A stretch of 48,754 nt of DNA from Okeania sp. SIO2B3 (GCF_010672525.1 NZ_JAAHGH010000049.1:1-48754), one strand, 5' to 3'; counted from the first letter of the stretch, positions 26,984-34,911 are shown. The notes: a model not told the origin generated them from the letters alone. Numbers and translations: made by a program.

Positions 26984-28060
26984 TTAGGAGACTTTTTCTA
27001 GATCTTTCTCTGCGGATTTGGAGGACTTCAGTTTGCGTTTGAGGGTTGATGCTGCACCGAGCGTACCAATAGCTAGGAGAGATAGAACTGAGGTCGGTTC
27101 AGGAATTTTTTTTCCATCAACTGATACTTCACCTGTTGAAATAGCTGAGATAGTAAGATTATTAGATAAATCGAGAATATTACTATTGAAAGAAAGAAAG
27201 CTTGAGTTTCCGTTCTCTGTATAAGTTTGCAAGCCATCGAGATAAGGGGAGTCGATAAAGTTATTCACACTAATATTAGTAAGATCATACTGAAACTCAC
27301 TATCAAATTGTGGTTCTCCTCCTTCTCTAAACAAAAAACCATTTACTAAATCTGCTGTTAGTACGGGAACTTCACCAACTAAATATTCAATTGTACTGTT
27401 AGACAAAAACCATCCTTGTTCTATATCAACATCCAATAAAGTTGAAGTACCAATCGTTATTGTAGCTCCTTCTAATGGATCAGCTATGCTGTCAGAACCA
27501 TCATTAAGTTTTAGAGTTGGAGTTACAGTCATGTTTCCAAAAGATAAAGTTTGACTTTCATTATCAAATGATATTTGAGCATCATTACTTTGATCTCCAC
27601 TCCAATGAGATAAAGGATCACTTTTTTTACGTGGAGGTTCTATAGGTTCTCCATCTTTTGTAAATATAGTTGTATCTAATTTAATTTGGTTAGATTTTAC
27701 TATAAATTCAAATGTAACCATACCACCATTATTTAAATTCTCATTGAGGTCTATCACAATGTCAGTAGGTAAGTTATTAGGATTTTCTTCTGGAGGAATA
27801 GGATTTTCTTGTCCACTTTTTATAGTACCAGGAGGATCAAATAAAAAAGGATCAGTTATATTGCCACCAGTTCCTAGAACTGTTATATGAACATCATTAA
27901 TATTTTTTCCTGTATTATTAGTCACTTTGCAAGTAGCAGTAAAAGTTCCATCTATAGCACTAAGTAGTTCTGTGTCACAAGATTGAGCTAAAGATGGAAG
28001 AGAAAAAATATTAAGGCTTGATATTATTATGAATAGTGAAAAGTTTTTCTTTTTTAGCAT
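26984..28060 (-). CDS. PEP-CTERM exported protein
   Basis: A 358-residue protein with a signal peptide (FSLFIIISSLNIFSLPSLAQ), a beta-rich body with few charged clusters, and a PEP-CTERM end: KIPEPTSVLSLLAIGTLGAA, then a Lys-rich KRKLKSSKSAEKDLEKVS tail. There are two Cys near the mature N-terminus (SCDTELL, TATCKVT), possibly a disulfide. No enzymatic motif is visible. It is one of three adjacent codirectional paralogous ends (25826, 26984, 28459), separated by 165 and 398 bp. Confidence 0.78.
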   Translation of the reverse strand: MLKKKNFSLFIIISSLNIFSLPSLAQSCDTELLSAIDGTFTATCKVTNNTGKNINDVHITVLGTGGNITDPFLFDPPGTIKSGQENPIPPEENPNNLPTDIVIDLNENLNNGGMVTFEFIVKSNQIKLDTTIFTKDGEPIEPPRKKSDPLSHWSGDQSNDAQISFDNESQTLSFGNMTVTPTLKLNDGSDSIADPLEGATITIGTSTLLDVDIEQGWFLSNSTIEYLVGEVPVLTADLVNGFLFREGGEPQFDSEFQYDLTNISVNNFIDSPYLDGLQTYTENGNSSFLSFNSNILDLSNNLTISAISTGEVSVDGKKIPEPTSVLSLLAIGTLGAASTLKRKLKSSKSAEKDLEKVS

Positions 28061-28391
28061 GATTAAATACTTTTAGGAGTGTAATACTAAGTGTTTGATA
28101 ACTTTATTCTTAAACATGAAAATAAAGCAATGACAAATCTCTCCAATTGATGAAGAAGTAAGGAGTATTGTGGTGTTTTATTAAAGGCTTAGAAAACTTT
28201 TGATAGCCTTTTATATTTGGATTTAGGTGGTTTACAATAGCTGAATTCTAGATAAATCGAAAAAAAACGACTGATTTAATGCAAAAAAAGCTGTATTAGG
28301 TTTTGACCTTATTTTTAACTTATTTTTTTCTAAAGTCCAGATGGGTAAGTTAGATTCATAATTTATCCTCCCAATAAGGTTCAAATTAATA

Positions 28392-28459
28392 ATCGCACAA
28401 TAATTCCACGGTAATCGCTCATTTTTCTGCTCATTTTTCGATGCAATTGTTCACTTTTT
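28392..28459 (+). repeat. Iteron-like array 1 (short)
   Basis: After CGCACAATAATTCCACGG come GCTCATTTTTCT, GCTCATTTTTCG, GTTCACTTTTTT units directly abutting the 3' end of the next PEP-CTERM gene. It is a shortened relative of the arrays at 29412 and 32172, and inverted with respect to the one at 43915. The remaining bases upstream (28061-28391) show no gene. Confidence 0.6.
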
Positions 28460-29370
28460 TATGAGACTTTTTCTAGCTCTTTCTCTGAGGATTTGGATGA
28501 CTTCAGTTTACGCTTGAGGGTTGAGGCTGCTCCTAGAGTACCCAAGGCAAGGAAGCTGAGAGTGAAGGTAGGTTCGGGGATTTTCTCTACTTCTATATCT
28601 AAAGAACTAGAGACATTAAGATCGTTACTTCCGTTTGCTATAAAACCAGATCCTAGTAATATATTTTCTGGAAAAACAAATGAAATTTCATCATTAATTA
28701 AGTCTAAAGAAAGATCAGACTGATAAATAGTAGGTAACTGTTGTTGAATATCTATAAAAATAGTTGATAACCAATCATCAATATCATTACCTCCCAAATC
28801 GCTGAATAAAAATTGTGAGCTTACAGAAACATTTTCTGAAGGTGTTTCAAAACCTAATGAAGCTACAAACTCAGATTCATTTCCACTAGAATCTAAACCC
28901 GACAGTGAAGATGCTATTTCTATAAAAGATCCATCAATTTGCCCTTCTTTAGCTTTTTGTCTGTTGACAGCTTCAAGTCTGGTAGTTTCACCAGTTGTAT
29001 CTCTAATTTTTTCAAAAACATCAATATTTCCTGGAAAAGTTAACATATTTCCCATTCTTTGAGTTTGAATACCACGTTGTTTTATCTGACCAGGGCCATT
29101 CGGATTCGGAATATTAGGAGGATTTAGAAAAGCATTTTGTAATAAAATAGCTTTTCCAACAGAAGTTGTCCCTTCAGGAACATTAACTTCAACTTCGGTA
29201 ATTGAACCATCTCCAAAAGTTACTCTAGCTCTAATCAAGCCTGCTTTTTCAGGCTCGCCAGTCGTAAGTTTAATATCTGCAAGTGCTTTGTTAGTGAATG
29301 TCAATACAGAAAAAAATGCTAAAGGAGTCGCAATAGTAGACAGAAGTACTTTACTTTTTAAAATATTCAT
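28459..29370 (-). CDS. PEP-CTERM exported protein
   Basis: A 303-residue protein with a signal peptide ending TFTNKALA, a body without recognisable catalytic motifs (ARVTFGDGSITEVEVNVPEG, many Ser/Asn/Asp), and a C-terminus KIPEPTFTLSFLALGTLGAA followed by KRKLKSSKSSEKELEKVS. The last ~35 residues are almost identical to those of the gene at 26984, and the final block EKELEKVS to that at 25826. Family is clear; role is a surface or matrix protein of unknown ligand. Confidence 0.78.
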   Translation of the reverse strand: MNILKSKVLLSTIATPLAFFSVLTFTNKALADIKLTTGEPEKAGLIRARVTFGDGSITEVEVNVPEGTTSVGKAILLQNAFLNPPNIPNPNGPGQIKQRGIQTQRMGNMLTFPGNIDVFEKIRDTTGETTRLEAVNRQKAKEGQIDGSFIEIASSLSGLDSSGNESEFVASLGFETPSENVSVSSQFLFSDLGGNDIDDWLSTIFIDIQQQLPTIYQSDLSLDLINDEISFVFPENILLGSGFIANGSNDLNVSSSLDIEVEKIPEPTFTLSFLALGTLGAASTLKRKLKSSKSSEKELEKVS

Positions 29371-29411
29371 AAAAAACCAGTTTAAGTCAATTTGAAATTC
29401 TACCTGTTGAT

Positions 29412-29791
29412 AATCTCACAGTAATTCCACAGCGATCGCTCATTTTTCTGCTCACCTATCTGCTCATTTTTCTATTAAACTGTTCATTTTTCTGTTCACT
29501 TTTCTATAAAACTGCTCACTTTCTGTTCACTTTTTTATTCAGAACGTTCAGAAACAAAGAATCTACGAGACTATGGCCAGCATCTAAATCTTAGAGTGGG
29601 TAAGCTTCCTATCGTTATCTAGAGTTGTTCAAAACATGAAGAGAGAACCGAGGAATGTCTCTTAGCAGTACTTTTGGTATTTATAAATGGGCCAACTAAA
29701 TGTTTATTGAGAAATGTTAAGTCAAGGATTGATATCCCAGAGCGATCGCTCAAACTAAATGTGGACGTTCTAGCTTTGATGTGCAAAAAAA
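29412..29791 (+). repeat. 380-bp direct repeat, copy A, containing iteron-like array 2
   Basis: It begins with CTCACAGTAATTCCACAG, followed by seven G(C/T)TCA(C/T)TTTTCT-type units between ~29438 and 29540 at ~12- or ~19-nt steps. Then comes a further ~250 bp of conserved non-coding sequence with a HIP1 site. It aligns without gaps to 32172-32551 (offset exactly 2760 bp) with about 29 mismatches by my count, roughly 92% identity. It ends just before the regulator gene at 29819. Confidence 0.85.
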
Positions 29792-29818
29792 GCTTCCCAG
29801 TAAATAAGTGCTACATGG

Positions 29819-30043
29819 CTAATCACTCTGAGTGGTTCGCGATCGCTTCAACATTTCCAAAGCTAATATAATGAGATCGTTTTTGCTCTCCCCTGTTCTG
29901 CAGGTTTCTGCTTTCATCCAATCATCCAGACTCTGATTCAGCCTAAACGAGCCTCGGATATTCCTGGGTTCTGAATACGGACTTTTAAACAACCCTTCTT
30001 CTCCTCTGTCCACAACATCAAAACCAGTTTTCCTTTTGCTCAT
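29819..30043 (-). CDS. Probable ribbon-helix-helix repressor / antitoxin-like protein
   Basis: A 74-residue product. The C-terminal half, RGSFRLNQSLDDWMKAETCR then a helix ending LIILALEMLKRSR, fits a strand-helix-helix (RHH) DNA-binding unit like CopG-type or VapB-type antitoxins. The N-terminal ~28 residues are polar. It is divergent from the acidic peptide gene at 30293; the space between them has two related palindromes, one inside the promoter spacer. This suggests it represses the divergent gene. The ATG at 30043 is preceded by an AAAGAGGAAAG-type site. Confidence 0.6.
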   Translation of the reverse strand: MSKRKTGFDVVDRGEEGLFKSPYSEPRNIRGSFRLNQSLDDWMKAETCRTGESKNDLIILALEMLKRSRTTQSD

Positions 30044-30078
30044 AAGACTTTCCTCTTTAACCCATTATTTATTTAGTG

Positions 30079-30097
30079 TACCGTGTCATACACGGTA
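30079..30097. promoter_or_regulatory. Operator palindrome O1
   Basis: TACCGTGT-CAT-ACACGGTA is a perfect 8-bp palindrome 36 bp upstream of the repressor-like gene. It shares the core GTGTCATACAC with O2 at 30160-30176 on the other strand, so one protein probably binds both. Confidence 0.7.
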
Positions 30098-30153
30098 TAA
30101 GCAAGTTTAGTTGGAAGCAAGCCTATCTATAGGGAACACTAATCATAAAAGGG

Positions 30154-30183
30154 TTGACTTCGGTGTATGACACCGAGTATTAT
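30154..30183 (+). promoter_or_regulatory. Promoter with operator O2 in its spacer
   Basis: TTGACT (30154-30159) and TATTAT (30178-30183) are 18 nt apart. The spacer is almost filled by the palindrome TCGGTGT-ATG-ACACCGA (30160-30176). A repressor bound there would block RNA polymerase. It drives the gene at 30293 after a ~100-nt leader containing GGGACA and TGTCCC segments that could pair. Confidence 0.7.
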
Positions 30184-30292
30184 ATAAATGTGGAGGAAAG
30201 GAAAGAGCCTCTACAAAACCAAAAGGGACACCACTCAGACCGTCCAAAGCTTGTGTGATGTCCCACCCCTAAACTACTAGGAGACATTAATT

Positions 30293-30595
30293 ATGTTAGC
30301 ACAACAAATCCCCACAACAGCTACAATTACTTCTACAGTTCCTTCAGCTTCTCCCAACAACAACTGGCTTTATGCAGGTACAGATGATGCTTGGTTATAT
30401 ACCGACTATAGTCAAGCTCCTTACAACATTTGTACTTGCACTGAGGCAGAAACTACTGCATATAAGCTTCCAGACTATGAGGAGGATTGGGGTTGTTATG
30501 ATTACTCAACTCCTGCGAAGACACCAGAGCAAATCTGGCAAGAGGTAGAAAAGTTTAAAGCATCTGCATCACCCGATGATTACGACGAATTCTAG
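30293..30595 (+). CDS. Acidic, arginine-free small protein (paralogue A)
   Basis: A 100-residue protein with a good GGAG site 9 nt upstream. After a Thr/Pro/Ser-rich ~24-residue start come NNWLYAGTDDAWLYTDYSQA, PYNIC and the end EQIWQEVEKF-KASASPDDYDEF. I count 17 Asp+Glu, 4 Lys and no Arg, a very acidic protein with many Trp and Tyr. It is a close paralogue of the gene at 33109; leader, coding region and a 3' hairpin are all conserved. Function is not recognised. Strong acidity plus a divergent operator-binding regulator could fit a DNA-mimic or an antitoxin/toxin-like partner, but this is a guess. Confidence 0.65.
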   Translation: MLAQQIPTTATITSTVPSASPNNNWLYAGTDDAWLYTDYSQAPYNICTCTEAETTAYKLPDYEEDWGCYDYSTPAKTPEQIWQEVEKFKASASPDDYDEF

Positions 30596-30612
30596 GTACT
30601 CGCCATGACGAG

Positions 30613-30664
30613 CATAGAGGTAGCGATCGCGTAAGCGGACTGGAAGTCTATCGCTGCTTCTATG
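30613..30664 (+). ncRNA. Conserved 3' hairpin downstream of paralogue A
   Basis: CATAGAGGTAGCGAT (30613-30627) pairs with ATCGCTGCTTCTATG (30650-30664), 13 of 15 positions, with a 22-nt loop. The whole ~75 bp is nearly identical at 33417-33492 after paralogue B. There is no U-run, so it is more a stability or regulatory element than a terminator. The rest of the gap to 31091 has no gene. It includes a dispersed repeat (30801-30846, see 41091) and a TTTCAGCCTTAGCGT segment also found near 44750. Confidence 0.4.
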
Positions 30665-31091
30665 GACTCAGTAAAGTTAGCTGAATCACCGATAAGCCTC
30701 ACGTCATAATATGCAGATTTGGCGACCCGATGAATCGGCGAAAAATTGAATTGGTTCGATGCTCATTCAATTATGTTAATATAGCGCGATCGGTAGTAAC
30801 GGTACGAAAACGTACACTAAGACCATTCGAGCTGTTGTGAGAATCCTTAAAGCCCTGATTAACTCGTAAACACTGCACCTCAGAAGTTGATGGATTGTAA
30901 AATTTACCTAAAATTTACCTAAAATTTTGGGGACTAAAATTCAATTACAGTAAGAGTTTCAGCCTTAGCGTACAAATTCGTTCTATTACTACTGATCGCC
31001 CTACTTTGAAATATTTACGACTTTCTTAACTTGAAAAAGCCGATTTTCTCGTTGATTCAGGCTTTTTAAAACAGGAGTAAAAAAAAATTGT

Positions 31092-32009
31092 TTAGTTTTT
31101 TTTCGAGTTTAGCAATCCTACACCAGAAAATACTAATAATCCTAAAATAGCTGTAGGTTCTGGTGTGGTTTTAATAAAACCGTCTTGTGAACTAATTGTT
31201 ATATCAGTTACACCCGAAGAACTCTCATTTAAACCTATCTCAAATAATTCATATCCTTTAGCTACTATTTTTCCTTGTGTATTAAGCCAGTTGACATTTA
31301 TGGAAGTATATAATTCTCCAGTAGTTGATGTTACAGAAAAAGTTCCCGGAACAGATGCTATTGATTTATCAAGAGTAAACTTATCAACATTAAATAATCC
31401 TAAAGATGGTATGTTAAAATCAACTACATCCAACTCATAATTTTCTATTGCTACTTCAAAAAAATCTGATGTTATTGGTATTAATTCACCTGAAACTGAA
31501 AAATTTACTGTTTCTAAATTTATCACTGCATCATTTTTGAGTATTAAGCTTTTATTATAAAAGTCTAAATTTTCTAAGCTAAATGAAAAAATTCCACCAG
31601 TTTCATTACCTGGTGATCCTTCTATATCACCTTCACCATTTGAATTAGACCATGCATCTTCTTTATCCATAGAAAACATTCTTCCACTACTTCTAAAATC
31701 TTTAAATCTTTTTTTATTTGGCCCATCACCTATCATCAAACCTTTTATACTATCAGCGGGTAGTGGACAAAATGGATCTGAACCTTGGCACATAAACATT
31801 CCTGCACCATCAGTTTGTCCAGCATCTTGACCATTAAAAAATACGTTTTGATTTGGTTTATTACTATTAATTGTAATTTTTTGTATTCCTATATTAGGGA
31901 GTCTTTCTATTACTACATTTATATCAGATGCCTCAGCTATAGAAGAAAATACTAAAGAATAAGCAGATAATATAGAAGCAGTGGTTAATTTTAAAATCGA
32001 TGTTTTCAT
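31092..32009 (-). CDS. PEP-CTERM exported protein between the two duplicated modules
   Basis: Start at ATG 32009 (MKTSILKLTTASILSAYSLV), which gives a proper signal peptide ending at SIAEA; a frame opening 7 codons earlier is less likely. It is about 305 residues, with a beta-rich body and two Cys near FMCQGSDPFCPLP. It ends TPEPTAILGLLVFSGVGLLN then SKKN, a canonical short PEP-CTERM. It lacks the EKELEKVS tail seen in the three genes at 25.8-29.4 kb. It is probably a secreted or surface protein. Confidence 0.75.
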   Translation of the reverse strand: MKTSILKLTTASILSAYSLVFSSIAEASDINVVIERLPNIGIQKITINSNKPNQNVFFNGQDAGQTDGAGMFMCQGSDPFCPLPADSIKGLMIGDGPNKKRFKDFRSSGRMFSMDKEDAWSNSNGEGDIEGSPGNETGGIFSFSLENLDFYNKSLILKNDAVINLETVNFSVSGELIPITSDFFEVAIENYELDVVDFNIPSLGLFNVDKFTLDKSIASVPGTFSVTSTTGELYTSINVNWLNTQGKIVAKGYELFEIGLNESSSGVTDITISSQDGFIKTTPEPTAILGLLVFSGVGLLNSKKN

Positions 32010-32171
32010 AAAAAGTATATATTTAAACATATAATTTGTATCTCTTTTTTTTACAAATTTTGCTATTCTACATTTTATTTAGCTTTTTGATAACTTTTTT
32101 GATGTCTATTGTTCAAACCAACGATTTCTTGTAGAAATCAGGTTTCTTTGCGTAAGCCCTGTGCTTAAAAT

Positions 32172-32551
32172 AATCTCACAGTAATTCCACGGCGATCGCT
32201 CATTTTTCTGCTCACCTATCTGCTCATTTTTCGATGCAATTGTTCACTTTTCTGTTCAGTTTTCTATAAAACTGCTCACTTTCTGTTCACTTTTTCATTC
32301 AAAATGTTCAGAAACAAAGAACCCGCGAAACTATGGCCAGTGTCTAAGTCTTAGAGTGGGCAAGCTTCCTATCGTTATCTAGAGTTGTTCAAAACATGAA
32401 GAGAGAATTGAGGAATGCCCCTTAGCAGTACTTCGAGTATTTATAAATGGGCCAACTAAATGTTTATCAAGAAATGTTAAGTCAAGGATTGACATCCCAG
32501 AGCGATCGCTCAAGCTAAATGTGGACGTTCTAGCTTTGATGTGCAAAAAAA
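32172..32551 (+). repeat. 380-bp direct repeat, copy B, containing iteron-like array 3
   Basis: Counterpart of 29412-29791. The array here has the variant TTTTTCGATGCAATTGTTCAC, as in the short array at 28392, so copies have exchanged segments. It ends before the regulator gene at 32580; that gene is unrelated in sequence to the one beside copy A. No gene in 32031-32171. Confidence 0.85.
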
Positions 32552-32579
32552 AGAGCGACCCAAGAGCAGTAGAGGTAGG

Positions 32580-32846
32580 TTAAATCTCCTCTGGTAAATT
32601 GTTTACCGTCTCAGCAATAGGTATCCTTTTTCTCTTCATATCCTCTACCACTGCACTGGTTATTGCTTCCCTAATGAGAATTGTTCTTTCTTTTACGGGA
32701 AGTGATCGCAAATATGTATCTATATCTACCTCTAATTTTATACCTATTACCTTTTTTGCAAGAGGTTTTAGGGGTCTGTTGGTTTGAGCTACATTTTTAT
32801 TTTTATGGAAGGCTGAGTCTTTAGGTTTAGGATTACGATTTGGCAT
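32580..32846 (-). CDS. Probable RHH-type repressor of the second module
   Basis: An 88-residue protein. A basic N-terminus (NPKPKDSAFHKNKN) precedes KVIGIKLEVDIDTYLRSLPV-KERTILIREAITSAVVEDM, a pattern of strand, helix, turn, helix as in RHH proteins. It shows no obvious similarity to the 74-residue regulator at 29819 although both occupy the same place in a duplicated module. It is divergent from paralogue B at 33109, with three GTTAAC-centred palindromes in between. Function as repressor is inferred from fold pattern and context. Confidence 0.55.
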   Translation of the reverse strand: MPNRNPKPKDSAFHKNKNVAQTNRPLKPLAKKVIGIKLEVDIDTYLRSLPVKERTILIREAITSAVVEDMKRKRIPIAETVNNLPEEI

Positions 32847-32896
32847 ACAAAAGATTATTTTCCTCTATACCGTATTCTCTTATTGTACGGGCAAAA

Positions 32897-33003
32897 TATC
32901 CCAGTTAACCAGGATAGATAAGTTATGCTTATTGTTATCCGAGTTAACCCATAATAATATTCATCTGTAGAGAGTTGTATATCCAGGTTAACTAGGATAT
33001 AAT
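32897..33003 (+). promoter_or_regulatory. Three GTTAAC-centred operators and promoter of paralogue B
   Basis: Sites of the form TATCCnnGTTAACnnGGATA lie at 32897-32916 and 32980-32999 (full), with a half-degenerate copy at 32936-32955. The last overlaps the promoter TTGTAT (32975-32980), 17 nt, TATAAT (32998-33003). Layout equals the first module but the operator sequence is wholly different, matching the different regulator protein. Confidence 0.7.
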
Positions 33004-33108
33004 CTAAGTATAGAGGAAAAGAAAAGCCTCTGCAAAAACTCAAAAGGGACATCACCCTAACCGACCAAAGTTGAAATGATGTCCCGCCCCCTTATTAGGA
33101 GAACTACA

Positions 33109-33423
33109 ATGTTAACACAAATACAGACAACAAGGCCAGCCCCACCTCAACTGAAGCTAGTCGCACCACCAGTACAAACATCTCAAACTAACGATAACTG
33201 GCTATATGACGGGACTGATGAAGCCTGGTTGTATACAGACTATAGTCAAGCTCCTTACAACATTTGCACTGAGGTAGAAACAACTGCATATAAACTCCCA
33301 CAGTATGAGGAAGACTTGGGATGCTATGACTGGTCAACTCCTGTGAAGACACCAGAGCAAATCTGGCAGGAAGTAGAAGAGTTCAAGGCTTCTGCATCAC
33401 CCGATGATTTCGACGAATTCTAG
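33109..33423 (+). CDS. Acidic small protein (paralogue B)
   Basis: A 104-residue product from ATG 33109, preceded by TAGGAGAA; an upstream in-frame ATG at 33076 lacks such a site. It contains NDNWLYDGTDEAWLYTDYSQ, APYNIC, then a TTAYKLPQYEEDLGCYDWST block and a C-terminus matching paralogue A (EQIWQEVEEFKASASPDDFD). The first ~30 residues diverge. The leader (GGGACATCACC ... GATGTCCC) is conserved with paralogue A, so the expression unit was duplicated as a whole. Function unknown. Confidence 0.65.
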   Translation: MLTQIQTTRPAPPQLKLVAPPVQTSQTNDNWLYDGTDEAWLYTDYSQAPYNICTEVETTAYKLPQYEEDLGCYDWSTPVKTPEQIWQEVEEFKASASPDDFDEF

Positions 33424-33440
33424 GTGCTTGGAATGACGAG

Positions 33441-33492
33441 CATAGAGGTAGCGATCGCGTAAGCGGACTGGAAGTCTATCGCTGCTTCTATG
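33441..33492 (+). ncRNA. Conserved 3' hairpin downstream of paralogue B
   Basis: Same stem as at 30613-30664 (33441-33455 with 33478-33492). Here its 3' arm contains the start codon of the small gene at 33490, so folding could hide that start. Confidence 0.4.
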
Positions 33493-33648
33493 GAACTAGG
33501 TAGAATAGTTTACCCGGAGTACATAGAGGCAGCAGTGGGGGTAGGTGATGAGATATCAATACTGACACCCGATGCAATTATCACCATACCAAGACGAATT
33601 TTTCAAACCTACATAACCGACTGGTTAGAAGCAGTCGTAGAAATCTGA
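33490..33648 (+). CDS. Small hypothetical protein, 52 residues
   Basis: MELGRIVYPEYIEAAVGVGD followed by EISILTPDAIITIPRRIF and an amphipathic end (TDWLEAVVEI). Composition looks protein-like and it ends 36 nt before the start of the next gene. No strong ribosome binding site; the start codon lies in the hairpin at 33441-33492. It may be translated with paralogue B. Family unknown. Confidence 0.4.
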   Translation: MELGRIVYPEYIEAAVGVGDEISILTPDAIITIPRRIFQTYITDWLEAVVEI

Positions 33649-33684
33649 CCTATGTCAAATTCTACACAAATAGGAGCAAGAAGA

Positions 33685-33975
33685 ATGAAATCGGTCAATT
33701 ATTTTGTAAGTAAAAAGCCTTCAGACCAAGACCAACAAACACTCGATCGACTTGATGAATGGATTCCCCAGATGAACTTTGAAGAATTGTTGGTTTCAGC
33801 TTATCAAATTCTGGATAATCTAGCCTGCTGTATTGAAGATACTAATTTATCCACGAAAGTTGTGGACTTGGCAACAGCTTTGGATGAAGATAATCCTGAA
33901 GCTAGCCCTGATGCAGCTCAGGTCGCAGTATTGAAATTAATTATGCACAGATTAGGAGATCCATCTGTCCGTTAG
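33685..33975 (+). CDS. Hypothetical acidic helical protein
   Basis: Start at ATG 33685 because AGGAG lies 8 nt upstream; the frame extends up to 33652. The 96-residue product is mostly helical (QQTLDRLDEWIPQMNFEELL, AYQILDNLACCIEDTN) and acidic, with no recognised domain. It follows the 52-residue gene in the same direction and is followed by a hairpin (34007-34028) suited to ending transcription. Confidence 0.5.
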   Translation: MKSVNYFVSKKPSDQDQQTLDRLDEWIPQMNFEELLVSAYQILDNLACCIEDTNLSTKVVDLATALDEDNPEASPDAAQVAVLKLIMHRLGDPSVR

Positions 33976-34006
33976 GGGTTTCGTCTGGTAGTCAAGAGCC
34001 TTCAGC

Positions 34007-34028
34007 TATTCGCGCTGTCCCGCGAATA
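34007..34028 (+). terminator. Hairpin TATTCGCG / CGCGAATA
   Basis: A perfect 8-bp stem with a 6-nt loop, 32 nt after the stop at 33975, followed by GTCTTTAT (weak U-run). It is a likely terminator or one of the GC-rich short repeats common in cyanobacteria. Confidence 0.45.
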
Positions 34029-34053
34029 GTCTTTATGATAATAGCTGATTAAT

Positions 34054-34335
34054 ATGAACACAATAACTGATTACTTAGAATTCATTAAAATCAAAAATCA
34101 AATTAGGCAATATTTGAATGAATTTGACTGGGAATTCACACATTACCTCGATGATATTTACTCCGAAGAAAAAGGGCATACTTATGTGTTTAACACTGAT
34201 AATTATTGTTATGAGGTAAAATTTTGTATCGATCATCAAAAAATAAAAATAACCAAAATTAGTAAGGAGCAAGCATTTGTTCAGACAAAATTTATCAAAA
34301 AATATGTAGATTTTCTAGATTTGTTAGAAAATTAA
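34054..34335 (+). CDS. Hypothetical protein, 93 residues
   Basis: A charged, aromatic-rich small soluble protein (RQYLNEFDWEFTHYLDDIYS, then CYEVKFCIDHQKIKITKIS). Alternating strands in the middle and a C-terminal helix are suggested. No family recognised and no clear ribosome binding site. It stands alone between a hairpin and the next small gene in the same direction. Confidence 0.4.
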   Translation: MNTITDYLEFIKIKNQIRQYLNEFDWEFTHYLDDIYSEEKGHTYVFNTDNYCYEVKFCIDHQKIKITKISKEQAFVQTKFIKKYVDFLDLLEN

Positions 34336-34450
34336 TTGAAGTCTATTTGTTCTAAACTCAAAGCGGTCGCGAACTACTCAGCGTGCTAGCTGTCCATCAA
34401 ATGGGCGCGATTGCAGCTCATCATAATTTATAAATTTATCCTTTGAAACC

Positions 34451-34723
34451 ATGTGTAAAATTGAAACTAGATGGCACGACGAATCAGAAATTAATGATAT
34501 CCCCACAGGACCTTGGAGAGATAATAAAAGGAGTAGTAATTTGTTACTGCTGGCTTATCGAAAAAAAGGAGGGTGGACTTATAAAATAGGCACCTATTAT
34601 GTCTACAAAGATAAAGATAACTACAATGTATATGTTTGGGATTGTGGAGACGAGAGATACAACTATCCTCCTGCTTTTTGGAAAGAAATAAAAATTGTAG
34701 AGCCTTCTCCAGAAATTGAGTAA
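34451..34723 (+). CDS. Hypothetical protein, 90 residues
   Basis: A Trp/Tyr-rich protein (GPWRDNKRSSNLLLLAYRKK, YYVYKDKDNYNVYVWDCGDE) with a beta-rich pattern. It has two Cys, one near each end. Family not recognised. The start at ATG 34451 is 116 bp after the previous gene; there is no clear ribosome binding site. Confidence 0.4.
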   Translation: MCKIETRWHDESEINDIPTGPWRDNKRSSNLLLLAYRKKGGWTYKIGTYYVYKDKDNYNVYVWDCGDERYNYPPAFWKEIKIVEPSPEIE

Positions 34724-34775
34724 ATTGAGTCAGAGGTTATTTATTAACGCGCTCTGATTAACCTCTATAGTCGGC

Positions 34776-34911
34776 GAACACACAATCCAGGCCGCTCCGC
34801 TAAAACTTTTCCCCAACACGCCCCTAGTTAAATTAATGCAGAAAACAAAAGTTGTTGGTGAGGCGGGGCGGTTGGGGCGCTAACGCTAAAAGTTTTGCCT
34901 GGATTGTGTTC
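34776..34911. repeat. Long inverted repeat upstream of the IS5-type element
   Basis: GAACACACAATCCAGGC (34776-34792) pairs, with a 2-nt bulge, with GCCTGGATTGTGTTC (34897-34911). Inner segments around CTAAAACTTTT and GGGGCG partly pair as well. It can form a large hairpin after the gene at 34451. It could be a MITE or a structured terminator; otherwise 34724-34970 is empty. Confidence 0.45.

Noticed and set aside
29412-29545. CRISPR or tandem-repeat coding region
   Set aside because: Units are only ~12 bp, degenerate, and the steps alternate between ~12 and ~19 nt; no open frame spans them. An iteron-like array fits better.
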